DNA from: Lachnospiraceae bacterium
Lineage (GTDB): Bacteria; Bacillota; Clostridia; Lachnospirales; Lachnospiraceae
Direction of reading: 5' to 3'
Length of the DNA: 64,000 nt
Assembly (NCBI GenBank): GCA_017463255.1
Contig: JAFTPP010000032.1
Location: 558,001 to 622,000, forward strand
The notes beneath the pieces were generated by a model. It was not told the DNA's origin. It ran no database searches and saw only the letters and a list, made by a program, of their open reading frames with translations. Shown in pieces: positions 42,114-52,369 of the stretch. Both the position numbers and the translations under genes were made by a program. Numbering within the stretch: position 1 is the stretch's first letter; each line of letters begins with the position of its first letter.

Positions 42114-44372
42114 CTAGGTCAAATACTTCTCAATAAATTCTTCCAAAGGAATTGGTTTAGAATAATAATATCCCTGTACAAGACGACATTCAAGACGCTT
42201 TAAGGTTTCAATCTGCTCTTCTGTCTCCACGCCTTCACATAAAACTTCCATTCCAAGTCCTTCTGCCATTTCGATAATCTTTTGTAAAATGATAATACTG
42301 GTTTCTGAAGTAATCATTTCACTAAAGAACTCTCTGTCAATCTTTAAAACATCAAGCGGAATATCCTTTAACAGGTTCAAAGATGAATATCCCGAACCAA
42401 AATCGTCCATGGACAATTTTAAATTCAAATTTCTTAACTGCTTAATGATTTCAATCATTCTATTTCTGTCATCTAAGAATACAGTTTCTGTCAACTCCAA
42501 CTCAATACACTCTGTCGGCGTACTATGAGCACTGATAACCTTAGAAACATTATTTACATATTCCGGGTTATGTAACAAAAGTCTTGACTGGTTAATAGAA
42601 ATCGGACAAATCTTTTTGCCTTCTTTTACCCTGTTACCCATAAGTCTGCAAATAGACTCTAACATGTAGAAGTCAAGTTTTTCAATAAATCCGTTCTTTT
42701 CAAAAACAGGAATAAACTGATTTGGGAATATCATGGTTCCGTCGCTTCTTATCCAACGTGCAAGTGCTTCTGCACCGGCAAGCTTATTCTCCACAATATC
42801 CCATTTAGCCTGTAAAAACACCTTAAACTCACCTGATTCAAGGGCTTTTGCCATCTCAGACTCAATCTTATCCACCTTACGCATATTTTGAACCAAAGCG
42901 TCCGAATAATATGCAATCAGTTTGGTTTCATCACCGTCTAATGACTTTCTGGCAACGTTAGCTCTATCGATGATTAAGTCTATATCCAAATCCTGCTTTC
43001 TTACCTGGTATACACCGAATTTTAAACGAATCGGATATTTTACACCGATGGAACGTGCAAATTCGTTCACTGCCTCCATGTAATCAGAACGCTTCTGATC
43101 TACACTGCTGTCATTAATACTTAACATTAAGAACTGGTCAGAATCCATACGGACGCACAATTCTTTTTCGTCATAGAATTTTTCTTTTAAATCAATACAT
43201 GCCTTCAAAATTTCATCGGCACGGGTATGTCCGTATGCTTCGTTAATATATCTGAAGTTTACAATGTCAAATCGCTGGGCAATAAACGGAATCTCTCTGT
43301 TGGTAGCAATAATCTGTAATGCCTTGTCCCTAAAGAAGTTGGTATTCTTACCCTCTGTAATATTATCCTCGTATGCCAGACGCTCAATTACCATATTAGA
43401 CTGTTTCGCACTTGCCCACACATAGATAATAAGACATATCATTAAAAGTACGATTAAAATACAAACAATTACACTTCGAAGAATAGTAGGCTTTACTGCC
43501 TCCACTTGATCATCCTCACAGTAACAACAAACCATGAATATATCATCCGAATTGGTAATCGGCTCTAATACCATGACTACCTTCTTGCCCACATGGTCTA
43601 TATAACTGTTCTGCTCCGAACGGCTATGTTGCATTCCCTTTTTAATATCCGTTATATGTGTATTGGACTTTGCCGTAAAATCACTGTTCTGATAAAGAGC
43701 TTCAAACAGATTCTTATGTTCTCCTTTTACAAACAGTGCTTCTTCTTCTGCGGCATAAAATACACCCTCTAAATCCGTAAGGTACACTGCTCCCCTGCTT
43801 CTCACATAAGAATACTCCGACTTTTCAAACCATCCCGTATATTTATAATATGCCACAACATGTCCGCAGATATCTGCTCCTTTATAAACCGGAATTACAT
43901 ATCTGAGGGTATGATTGCCATTTTCATCCATTACCTCTGTAGATAATTCAATATATGGTCTCTTAAAAATAGCAATGGTATCCTGAATGGTTCTGAAAAT
44001 ATCAGTATTCCATTCCCCATCAGAATCATACACGCCTCCGGCCTTATGAAGATATGCCAAATAAACAAATTCCTTCGAATCATACTTACCTAAAATGTCA
44101 GCTGTAGTTTCTTCATCCACACCATTTGAGAGTGCCGCTGCTAACTCATTACTAATACTTGTTAAATACGAGTTTTTCTCAGCAACAATAGCCTCCACAT
44201 GGTCTGCGGAAGCTTTTGTTTCTCTCACGAACTCTCTATTAATTTGTGATTTAAAAGAACTGTACAAGTCAGAAATATGTATGATACAGGCAAAAAGACA
44301 AATAAGCATGATAACAAGCCCACTTATCATAATACGCGAATCTGCCTGATCACGATTCTTGATCTTTAGCAT
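42114..44372 (-). CDS. Membrane c-di-GMP phosphodiesterase (degenerate GGDEF + EAL)
   Basis: A 752-aa protein with TM helices at ~15-37 and ~298-320 and a ~260-aa extracellular region (probably a Cache-type sensor). The GGDEF-like domain has MDSDQF in place of GGDEF, so it is inactive. The EAL domain has AEALARW, ELELTET, MDDFGSGYSS, and VLKIDREF and looks active. It would hydrolyse c-di-GMP in response to an external signal. Together with the GGDEF protein at 22958, it shows c-di-GMP signalling in this strain. Confidence 0.92.
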   Translation of the reverse strand: MLKIKNRDQADSRIMISGLVIMLICLFACIIHISDLYSSFKSQINREFVRETKASADHVEAIVAEKNSYLTSISNELAAALSNGVDEETTADILGKYDSKEFVYLAYLHKAGGVYDSDGEWNTDIFRTIQDTIAIFKRPYIELSTEVMDENGNHTLRYVIPVYKGADICGHVVAYYKYTGWFEKSEYSYVRSRGAVYLTDLEGVFYAAEEEALFVKGEHKNLFEALYQNSDFTAKSNTHITDIKKGMQHSRSEQNSYIDHVGKKVVMVLEPITNSDDIFMVCCYCEDDQVEAVKPTILRSVIVCILIVLLMICLIIYVWASAKQSNMVIERLAYEDNITEGKNTNFFRDKALQIIATNREIPFIAQRFDIVNFRYINEAYGHTRADEILKACIDLKEKFYDEKELCVRMDSDQFLMLSINDSSVDQKRSDYMEAVNEFARSIGVKYPIRLKFGVYQVRKQDLDIDLIIDRANVARKSLDGDETKLIAYYSDALVQNMRKVDKIESEMAKALESGEFKVFLQAKWDIVENKLAGAEALARWIRSDGTMIFPNQFIPVFEKNGFIEKLDFYMLESICRLMGNRVKEGKKICPISINQSRLLLHNPEYVNNVSKVISAHSTPTECIELELTETVFLDDRNRMIEIIKQLRNLNLKLSMDDFGSGYSSLNLLKDIPLDVLKIDREFFSEMITSETSIIILQKIIEMAEGLGMEVLCEGVETEEQIETLKRLECRLVQGYYYSKPIPLEEFIEKYLT

Positions 44373-44447
44373 ATCACAGCCCCCGCGTTATCTTAGGTAT
44401 GCAAACGCATAACATTTTATAAATTATAGCATACCGCCCCATCTTCT

Positions 44448-45812
44448 TCAACCAGAAAACTTAATTCTGCGGTATCCAATGGCATAACAAATTACATGAG
44501 CCAAAATAGTAATGGACCAGGAAATCGGGTATGAAAGATACACCGTCTGAATGGTATGGTACTCCGGTATCTGAAACACCGTTGCAAGCCATAATAATCT
44601 AAGTCCGCAGGCACCTACCAAGGACACAATCATAGGCATAATAGAATATCCGATTCCTCTGATACCTCCCACCATAACATCCATAATACCGCATAAAGCA
44701 TAGGGCACACATATCATTGCAAGCCTGTCCATTCCTGCCTTTATTACCGGTCCGCTTTCAGAATAAATGCCAAGCAATGGTTCACCAAACAGATACACCA
44801 GATTGCCCAAGAGGATTCCGACCACGCTTACGCAGGCCTGACCTGCCAAAAGCACCCGTAATACTCTTTTCTTTTCTCCTGCACCCATGTTCTGACTTGA
44901 AAAAGACAAGGTTGCCTGACAAAAAGCATTCATTGCCACATATACAAATCCTTCTATGTTGGATGCAGCTGAATTACCGGCCACCACGGTTTCTCCAAAA
45001 CCATTGACTGCAGACTGAATCACAACATTTGACAAAGAAAACAGCATTCCCTGAAATCCTGCCGGTAGACCAATTCTTAAAATCTGATTTAACTTATCTT
45101 TATATATTTTCAAAGCCTTTAAATCAAGGTGAATTGCGCCTGTTTCACGAATGAGGCATCTCACCACAAGTACTGCAGAAACACACTGGGAAATTGCAGT
45201 TGCAGCCGCAACTCCCGCCACATCCATATTTAAAAATACAACAAAGATTAAATTTAATATAACATTAATTACTCCGGAAAACAGTAAATAATACAATGGC
45301 CGTTTCGTATCTCCGATTGCCCTTAATACTGCACTACCGAAGTTATACACCATCATAGCCGGCATCCCCAGAAAATAGACCCGTAAATATACAATTGCCA
45401 AGTCTAATACATCTCCCGGAGTCTGCATCCACCTTAAGATGATACCTGCACCGATTAAACCCACAAAAGTCAATAAAACGCCGCTAATGATACCGATTGT
45501 AATAGAGGTATGTACTGTTTTTTTCAAATCCTCTTCTCTTTTGGCTCCATAATCACGGGCAACCAAAACATTGGCTCCCACTGATAAACCGATAAACAGA
45601 TTGGTCAAAAGATTGATCAAGGACGAATTAGCACCCACTGCCGCCAAAGAATTATCTCCGGAAAAGCGCCCTACTACCACAATATCCGCAGCATTAAATA
45701 ACAACTGTAATACACTGGAGCACATTAATGGCAGTGCAAATAACAGCATCTTTTTCAATACTGAACCGGAACACATATCCATTTCATAGCTTTTTGTTTT
45801 TATGCCTGCCAA
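44448..45812 (-). CDS. MATE-family efflux transporter
   Basis: A 454-aa integral membrane protein with about 12 helices in two halves (repeat motifs such as GDTKRPLYYLLFSG) typical of MATE/NorM drug/sodium antiporters. The start appears to be TTG at 45812, with AAAGGA upstream. Substrate is unknown. Confidence 0.9.
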   Translation of the reverse strand: MAGIKTKSYEMDMCSGSVLKKMLLFALPLMCSSVLQLLFNAADIVVVGRFSGDNSLAAVGANSSLINLLTNLFIGLSVGANVLVARDYGAKREEDLKKTVHTSITIGIISGVLLTFVGLIGAGIILRWMQTPGDVLDLAIVYLRVYFLGMPAMMVYNFGSAVLRAIGDTKRPLYYLLFSGVINVILNLIFVVFLNMDVAGVAAATAISQCVSAVLVVRCLIRETGAIHLDLKALKIYKDKLNQILRIGLPAGFQGMLFSLSNVVIQSAVNGFGETVVAGNSAASNIEGFVYVAMNAFCQATLSFSSQNMGAGEKKRVLRVLLAGQACVSVVGILLGNLVYLFGEPLLGIYSESGPVIKAGMDRLAMICVPYALCGIMDVMVGGIRGIGYSIMPMIVSLVGACGLRLLWLATVFQIPEYHTIQTVYLSYPISWSITILAHVICYAIGYRRIKFSG

Positions 45813-45839
45813 TATGACACATCCTTTCCCATAGTATAC

Positions 45840-45878
45840 TAAAACCGCCGCATGCCTGTCGTATTAGGCATGCGGCGG
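45840..45878 (-). terminator. Terminator of purL
   Basis: Minus-strand stem CCGCCGCATGCCT/AGGCATGCGGCGG (13 bp) with TTTT, 18 nt after the purL stop. Confidence 0.88.
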
Positions 45879-45896
45879 ACTATCTCATAAGACTGA

Positions 45897-48800
45897 TTAT
45901 TTGAAATATTTAACACCTGATTCAAAGATCTTAAGATCCTGATCACCATAGATGTTCATTGCCACTGCTGTATCACGTCTTTCAGCATGTGCCATCTTAC
46001 CGAAGCATCTTCCGTCAGGAGATGTAATACCTTCGATTGACGCATAAGAACCATTTACGTTCCATTCTTCATCCATACTGATATTACCGTTGATATCTGC
46101 ATACTGGGTAGCTACCTGTCCGTTTTCAAACAGTTTTTTAATCCATTCAGGATTTGCAACAAATCTACCTTCACCATGAGATGCAGGACTGGTATAAGTC
46201 TTACCAAGCTCTGCTCCCTGAAGCCAAGGAGACTTATTAGAAACCACCTTAGTATATACCATCTTAGAGATGTGACGGTTAATAGTATTAAAGGTAAGTG
46301 TTGGAGAAGCTTCGTTCTGTCCGACAATTTCACCGAATGGTACAAGTCCAAGCTTGATTAATGCCTGGAAACCATTACAGATACCAAGTGCAAGACCGTC
46401 TCTTTCATTTAAAAGCTTCATAACAGCTTCTTTCATCTTCGCATTCTGGAATGCAGTCGCAAAGAACTTAGCACTTCCGTCCGGTTCGTCACCTGCTGAG
46501 AATCCACCCGGGAACATAATAATCTGTGCTCCGTTAATTGCCTTTTCAAAAGCATCTACAGACTCTCTGATATCTTCTGCTGTCATATTTTTGAACACTT
46601 TTGTTACAACATTTGCTCCTGCTCTTTCAAAAGCCTTTGTACTGTCATACTCACAGTTTGTACCCGGAAATACAGGGATAAATACTGTCGGTTTCGCCAC
46701 AAGATTCTTACATACATAGATAGAATCTGCTGTATAAATCTTTGATTCAACCGGTGTTGCATCGAGCGAAGATTTTGTCGGGAATACTTTTTCAAGTTTT
46801 GAAGTCCAAGCTGATAAAGCCTCTTCCATAGATACATTCATATCTTTGTAAGAGAATCCTGAAGCTGTAACTTCACCAACAACTGTATATTCTACTTCTA
46901 CTGCACTTAACATATCTGCAGGGATTTCTGCAAGAATATCACCGATACCGTTGTCAAATAATTCTGCTAATTCTAATTCACTGTTAAACTTAACTCCAAG
47001 CTTGTTACCAAATGCCATCTTAGCTGCTGCAGCGGCTACACCCTTTGAATCCAAAGCATATGCTGCTTTAATCATTCCTCTTTCCATCATGTCATGGATT
47101 GCTTCATAAAGTGCCATTACATCACGGTAGATAGGAACATCATATTCATCCTTTTCAAGGCTGAAACGAACTAACTTGTCACCAACATTTTTAAGTTCAG
47201 GGCTTATAATTTCCTGATGTTTTGCAACATCTATAGCAAAAGAAACAAGTGTCGGAGGAACGTCGATTTCGTTAAACGTACCTGACATACTGTCCTTACC
47301 GCCGATAGAAGCAAGTCCGAATCCAATCTGAGCATCATAAGCACCAAGAAGAGCTGCAAAAGGCTGGCTCCATCTTGAAGGATCTTCTGTCATTCTTCTG
47401 AAATATTCCTGGAAAGTAAGTCTTACTTTCTTATAGTCACCACCGCTTGCCACAATCTTAGAAAGAGATTCTGTCATAGCATAAATTGCGCCGTGGTACG
47501 GACTCCAAGAAGAAAGGTATGGATCAAAACCATAACTCATCATGGTTACTGTGTCTGTTTTTCCCTTTAATACAGGAAGCTTTGCAACCATAGTCTGTGT
47601 TTCTGTTAACTGATACTTACCACCATAAGGCATAAATACACTGCCGGCTCCGATAGAAGCATCAAACATTTCCACAAGACCTTTTTGTGAACATACATTT
47701 AAATCGTTCAAAGTAGCGATAAACGCAGCTTTTGCATCGTTTGCTTCAATGGCATCTTCTACCTTCTTAATTGCCACTTTGTTAAAATAATTATCTTCTT
47801 TTACAGGAATATCAACGCTTACGCTTGTTTCCTGATGAGCACCGTTTGTATCGAGGAAACTTCTTTGTAAGTTAACAATTTCTTTTCCTCTCCACTTAAG
47901 CACAAGTCTTGGCTCTTTTGTCACAACTGCAACAGGAACTGCCTCTAAGTTTTCTTCCATAGCGTATGCTAAGAACTGTTCTACATCTTTTGGATCTACA
48001 ACAACTGCCATACGTTCCTGGGATTCCGAAATAGCAAGTTCTGTTCCGTCAAGACCTGCATATTTTTTAGGTACTTTATCAAGGTCTACTGTTAAGCCGT
48101 CAGCAAGTTCGCCGATTGCAACGGATACACCGCCGGCACCAAAGTCATTACATTTTTTAATTAAGGTACTAACCTCTTCACGTCTGAACAATCTCTGAAT
48201 CTTACGTTCTGTAGGAGCGTTACCCTTCTGAACTTCAGCTCCGCAAGTTTCAATAGAGCTTTCTGTATGAACCTTAGAAGATCCTGTTGCACCACCGCAA
48301 CCGTCACGTCCTGTACGTCCGCCTAATAAAATAATAATATCGTCAGGATCAGAAGTTTCCCTGATTACGTTAGCACGAGGTGCTGCACCCATAACGGCAC
48401 CGATTTCCATACGTTTTGCCACATAATTCGGATGATAAATTTCTTTTACAAAACCTGTGGCAAGACCAATCTGGTTACCGTAAGAAGAATAACCCTGTGC
48501 TGCACCACGGACAAGCTTCTTTTGCGGAAGCTTTCCTTTTAATGTATCTGCAACCGGTACTGTAGGATCAGCTGCACCGGTAACACGCATAGCCTGATAT
48601 ACATAAGAACGTCCTGACAACGGGTCACGGATAGCTCCGCCAAGACAGGTAGCTGCACCACCGAAAGGTTCAATTTCTGTCGGATGGTTATGTGTTTCAT
48701 TTTTAAAGCTTACAAGCCATTCTTCCGTAACAACGCCATTTCCGTCATTCTTATCAATTTCAACAGGTACTACAATAGAACAAGCATTGATTTCTTCAGA

Positions 48801-49691
48801 TTCCTCTAAATCAGCAAGCTTGCCGTCTTTTTTCAATTTACGCATTGCCATGAGGGCAAGGTCCATAAGACACACAAACTTATCTTCACGTCCCTTAAAG
48901 ATTTCTTCTCTTGTGTCAAGGTAGCTTAAGTATGTTGTCTCAATTGGTGTACGATAATAACCTTCACCGAATTCCACATCCTTTAATTCTGTTGAGAATG
49001 TAGTATGACGGCAATGGTCTGACCAATATGTATCAAGCACTCTGATTTCCGTCATGGACGGGTCTCGCTTTTCGTCTTTTGCAAAATAATTCTGGATATG
49101 AAGGAAATCCTTGAAAGTCATTGCAAGACCCAAAGAATCATATAACTCCTTCAATTCTGTTTCATTCTTTTCAGTAAATCCGTCAAAAATAATAACATCA
49201 GCAGGTTCTTCAAACTCAGTTACCAAAGTTTCCGGTTTTACCATGTCTGTTTCCCTTGAATCAACAGGGTTAATACAGAATGCCTTTACTTTAGCAAACT
49301 CATCGTCTGTTAATTTCCCTTCAAAATAATAGGTTACTGCTGTTTTGATAATAGGTTCTTCGTCCTCTTTTAAGAACTGAACACATTGAACCGCACTATC
49401 GGCTCTCTGGTCAAACTGTCCCGGTAAGAATTCAACGCTGAATACTTTGGAACCTTCTGCCATTTCAAATGCTTCAAAGTAAATATCATCTACAGGTGGT
49501 TCTGAAAATACCGTCTTGCAGGCTTTTTCAAATACTTCATCTGATATATTCTCTACATCATAGCGAATAAAAACACGTACCTTATCCACGCTGGTGATGC
49601 CCAGGTAGTTCTTCATTTCCTCTCTGAGTTCTTTTGCCTTTACCGCAAAAGGCTCTTTCTTTTCAACATAGATACGTCTTACAGTGCCCAT
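45897..49691 (-). CDS. purL: Phosphoribosylformylglycinamidine synthase, single-chain
   Basis: A 1264-aa FGAM synthase of the large, fused type: N-terminal PurS-like part, two AIRS-type halves (SFKNETHNHPTEIEPFGGAAT-like active-site region, spelled in parts, with key H and N residues) and a C-terminal glutaminase domain with LGICNGFQ and SHGEGRF. It performs step 4 of purine synthesis. Start at 49691 has GGAGGAG; an in-frame codon at 49736 lacks an RBS. A fused PurL is usual in many Clostridia of this group. Confidence 0.95.
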   Translation of the reverse strand: MGTVRRIYVEKKEPFAVKAKELREEMKNYLGITSVDKVRVFIRYDVENISDEVFEKACKTVFSEPPVDDIYFEAFEMAEGSKVFSVEFLPGQFDQRADSAVQCVQFLKEDEEPIIKTAVTYYFEGKLTDDEFAKVKAFCINPVDSRETDMVKPETLVTEFEEPADVIIFDGFTEKNETELKELYDSLGLAMTFKDFLHIQNYFAKDEKRDPSMTEIRVLDTYWSDHCRHTTFSTELKDVEFGEGYYRTPIETTYLSYLDTREEIFKGREDKFVCLMDLALMAMRKLKKDGKLADLEESEEINACSIVVPVEIDKNDGNGVVTEEWLVSFKNETHNHPTEIEPFGGAATCLGGAIRDPLSGRSYVYQAMRVTGAADPTVPVADTLKGKLPQKKLVRGAAQGYSSYGNQIGLATGFVKEIYHPNYVAKRMEIGAVMGAAPRANVIRETSDPDDIIILLGGRTGRDGCGGATGSSKVHTESSIETCGAEVQKGNAPTERKIQRLFRREEVSTLIKKCNDFGAGGVSVAIGELADGLTVDLDKVPKKYAGLDGTELAISESQERMAVVVDPKDVEQFLAYAMEENLEAVPVAVVTKEPRLVLKWRGKEIVNLQRSFLDTNGAHQETSVSVDIPVKEDNYFNKVAIKKVEDAIEANDAKAAFIATLNDLNVCSQKGLVEMFDASIGAGSVFMPYGGKYQLTETQTMVAKLPVLKGKTDTVTMMSYGFDPYLSSWSPYHGAIYAMTESLSKIVASGGDYKKVRLTFQEYFRRMTEDPSRWSQPFAALLGAYDAQIGFGLASIGGKDSMSGTFNEIDVPPTLVSFAIDVAKHQEIISPELKNVGDKLVRFSLEKDEYDVPIYRDVMALYEAIHDMMERGMIKAAYALDSKGVAAAAAKMAFGNKLGVKFNSELELAELFDNGIGDILAEIPADMLSAVEVEYTVVGEVTASGFSYKDMNVSMEEALSAWTSKLEKVFPTKSSLDATPVESKIYTADSIYVCKNLVAKPTVFIPVFPGTNCEYDSTKAFERAGANVVTKVFKNMTAEDIRESVDAFEKAINGAQIIMFPGGFSAGDEPDGSAKFFATAFQNAKMKEAVMKLLNERDGLALGICNGFQALIKLGLVPFGEIVGQNEASPTLTFNTINRHISKMVYTKVVSNKSPWLQGAELGKTYTSPASHGEGRFVANPEWIKKLFENGQVATQYADINGNISMDEEWNVNGSYASIEGITSPDGRCFGKMAHAERRDTAVAMNIYGDQDLKIFESGVKYFK

Positions 49692-49787
49692 GATTCTCCT
49701 CCGTAATAAGATTCTAATTTTTGTATCATTATCCATTATACTGAATTCATAACTTTTTTCAATGGGATATTATCCGAAAAAATGGCC

Positions 49788-50723
49788 TTACTCGTGCAAT
49801 CTATGTATCAATCTGTACACAATTTCACCTTCTGTGACCATCGGGCTGGTCTTTGCAAAGAACACAATCCCGTCTGTGGGGGCCAAAATTTCTGCTTTTA
49901 CATGTCCCTCAAAAGGATCAATTACCACTCCCATTAAATCTTTATACCGTACATCCTCACCCACCCTCGCAACGGGCTTATAGATTCCCGCTTCCGGTGA
50001 ATGTACATTTTTTAATTCTTTTTCATAAATAACATGACTGATATATCCGCTATGGCTTTCATAACGCACTACCCCCATTCTTGTCAAAAAACGAAGTACT
50101 GCTGCCACAGCCTGCTTAGCACTCTTTTCATCTATCTCATCACACTTATTGGTATAAAGAGAAAATGCTGCCGTTAATTCATTCTGCCAGTTGTAATTAA
50201 GTCCCTTTGTATCTATGGGTCTTGGCTCTCTTACAACCACAAAGGGAAGCCCAAACAAATTAGCAAGGGAAGTATTTTGATATCCCGTCTCCATCATTCG
50301 GATATGGGGCACAAACTCGCCGCTCATATAGAAGCTTGCAAGCTGGATTCCATAACTATAATCCTTAATTGCACTTAAAACTCCCGAAGCAATACGGGAT
50401 GTAGTTGCCCCTTCTTCATTTCCCGGAAACATCTTATTAATATCTGTATTATCCACAGTCCAAAAACGCTTGCTTACATTCAGAGAATGTGTATTAACAC
50501 ATGGTATTACCATAATCTCCTTATTGGCACTGATACATCCGTTGTTTTCCAACTCTTTTAACGCTTTTACAAGTTGGGAACAAATGTAAAGCTGCTGTAT
50601 TTCATTTCCTCTTATGGAACCCAAGATACATGCCGCCTTATCACCTTTTCCAAAGGTATATCCCTTCACTACCATAGGATCACGATATGGACTTTCTAAC
50701 TGATATATTTCTTTAATCTGCAC
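49788..50723 (-). CDS. AstE/AspA-like deacylase family protein, metal ligands lost
   Basis: A 311-aa succinylglutamate desuccinylase/aspartoacylase-like protein, paralogous to its upstream neighbour. Where the neighbour has GIHGDE (H42, E45), this protein has SIRGNE (R38, E41); where the neighbour has DIHAS (H129), it has GIQLAS. Two of the zinc ligands appear lost, so catalysis by the usual mechanism is unlikely. It may be a regulatory or structural partner. The start appears to be GTG at 50723, with GGAGGG; it overlaps the end of the neighbour by 11 bp. Confidence 0.7.
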   Translation of the reverse strand: MQIKEIYQLESPYRDPMVVKGYTFGKGDKAACILGSIRGNEIQQLYICSQLVKALKELENNGCISANKEIMVIPCVNTHSLNVSKRFWTVDNTDINKMFPGNEEGATTSRIASGVLSAIKDYSYGIQLASFYMSGEFVPHIRMMETGYQNTSLANLFGLPFVVVREPRPIDTKGLNYNWQNELTAAFSLYTNKCDEIDEKSAKQAVAAVLRFLTRMGVVRYESHSGYISHVIYEKELKNVHSPEAGIYKPVARVGEDVRYKDLMGVVIDPFEGHVKAEILAPTDGIVFFAKTSPMVTEGEIVYRLIHRLHE

Positions 50724-51693
50724 GATATCCCTCCATAATCGCGGCACGGTCCTTTACCTTTCCGTCACCGGTAAGAATTCTTGCAAGAAGCGCTCCTTCA
50801 TGTACCATAGGATACTCTCTTATGGTAAATACTAATCCCGATGCCGGAGCCTCTACTTTCATCTTTACCTCTCCGTTTAACACATCCACAACCGAGCCGA
50901 TTTCCTGCCCTTGTTCCACTCTGCAATCATTGGAAATCTTAGGAATAAATACCCCAGACTTTTCTGACCTGATAACCACAACTTCTCCATCCGTAGAAAT
51001 GATAGGTTTTCGCACCGGTTCCACTTCGCCACGCCACATTCCCATTTCATGTAACAGGTTTAACACACCATTTACGATTTGATTGCCATATTGAAGGTTA
51101 ATTCTGTTACCCACTCCCATTTCCATAACAAGAGTAGGTACACCCAAAGAATTCATGGTATAAGCAAGAGTGGATTCATGTACTGTTTCCGTGGCATTTA
51201 ACCACACAAAATCAACATTCAGTAATTTTGCAAAAGGAAGTAAATCTGACGCAAATCTGTCATTAATTCTAACCTGTGGCATTTCCCTTACAAAAGTATC
51301 GCTGGCATGAATATCCAGACATAAATCTGCCCCTTTTATATCGCACACAATGGCATCCGCTATCCTGTCCATTACATTACCATCCGGGTTTCCCGGAAAA
51401 TTGCGGTTCATATCCATTTCCATATTCGGAATATTTCTGCTGACACACTCAATTCCTAACGGGTTTAGTGCCGGATAAATATCCACAACCCCATTGAGAA
51501 AGTGCTTATTTTCCTGCAATATTCGGTTTAATTCATAACAGATGTACTGACCCTCCAGTTCATCACCATGTATTCCTGTTACAATAACCGCCCTGGCCAT
51601 TCCCTTTGCACCTTTAGAAGACTCAATGCGTTTTTTCTGTATTTTAATGTTTTCGCCCGCCGGAAGCTTCAGCGAAATAATCGTTTCTACCAT
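50713..51693 (-). CDS. AstE/AspA-like zinc deacylase/carboxypeptidase
   Basis: A 326-aa member of the M14-related AstE/AspA family with intact zinc motif GIHGDE (H42, E45) and DIHAS (H129). The C-terminal ~90 residues form a barrel-like domain. It could cleave N-acyl amino acids or similar amides; the substrate is unknown. It overlaps the degenerate paralogue by 11 bp, so both are probably translated together. No ast or asp pathway genes are adjacent. Confidence 0.82.
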   Translation of the reverse strand: MVETIISLKLPAGENIKIQKKRIESSKGAKGMARAVIVTGIHGDELEGQYICYELNRILQENKHFLNGVVDIYPALNPLGIECVSRNIPNMEMDMNRNFPGNPDGNVMDRIADAIVCDIKGADLCLDIHASDTFVREMPQVRINDRFASDLLPFAKLLNVDFVWLNATETVHESTLAYTMNSLGVPTLVMEMGVGNRINLQYGNQIVNGVLNLLHEMGMWRGEVEPVRKPIISTDGEVVVIRSEKSGVFIPKISNDCRVEQGQEIGSVVDVLNGEVKMKVEAPASGLVFTIREYPMVHEGALLARILTGDGKVKDRAAIMEGYRAD

Positions 51694-51726
51694 AATTCAC
51701 ACCCCATATTTTAATCAAACAGGAAG

Positions 51727-51755
51727 AAAAATGCCTCAGGTATAGCCCGAAGCAT
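51727..51755 (-). terminator. Terminator of the TetR unit
   Basis: Minus-strand ATGCTTCGGG/CCTGAGGCAT (two G-U) with 5-nt loop and TTTTTC. Confidence 0.8.
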
Positions 51756-51765
51756 CTTTTGAACA

Positions 51766-52350
51766 TTATTCTTCTGTTGTCATCCCCGATAAAATATACA
51801 AAAACTCCTTATCGATGGCCGATTCGGTAACCCCACAGGTATTTGCCTGAATCTTCAATCCTTCAATAACATACATAAGATTACGTGCCGCAGCAAGAGG
51901 TTCCTCACAATAAATTTCCCCTGCATTAACACAAGCCTCAATCAGCTTAGCCGCCACTTTAACGCAAGCCGAAAACTGCTTGCTTATGTAATTATCCTTT
52001 TTCGGAATTTTATTTTCAAATAAATACTCGTAAATAGCAACCGAGAGATTATCTTTTTTATTTAAAATCTCTTTTTTCTGTTCCTTTAAAAAGAGTGATA
52101 AAAAATCTGCGGGTGTAAAATTAGAAGGAAGCTTCTCCTGCGTATTCTTATGTACACTTCCCGATTCTGTTTCCAACACTGCTTCAAATACCGCTGCCGT
52201 ACTATCAAAATACAGATACAAACCACCTCTGCTGATACCGCATGCATCAACAATATCCTTCATGGTTACGCTTTTATATCCTTTTTCAACAAATACCTTT
52301 TTCGCAGTTTCAACTATATACTCTTTCTTATGTGCCGACTTCTCACCCAT
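51766..52350 (-). CDS. TetR/AcrR-family transcriptional regulator
   Basis: A 194-aa regulator with an N-terminal HTH (ETAKKVFVEKGYKSVTMKDIV, DACGISRGGLYLYFDS). The C-terminal ligand-binding domain is divergent. Start at 52350 has GGAG at 9 nt; a start at 52392 would overlap the gene upstream. Inferred targets are the neighbours or itself; none are proven. The upstream gene stop lies 19 nt before it. Confidence 0.88.
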   Translation of the reverse strand: MGEKSAHKKEYIVETAKKVFVEKGYKSVTMKDIVDACGISRGGLYLYFDSTAAVFEAVLETESGSVHKNTQEKLPSNFTPADFLSLFLKEQKKEILNKKDNLSVAIYEYLFENKIPKKDNYISKQFSACVKVAAKLIEACVNAGEIYCEEPLAAARNLMYVIEGLKIQANTCGVTESAIDKEFLYILSGMTTEE

Positions 52351-52369
52351 TCTTTTCACTCCAATACGT

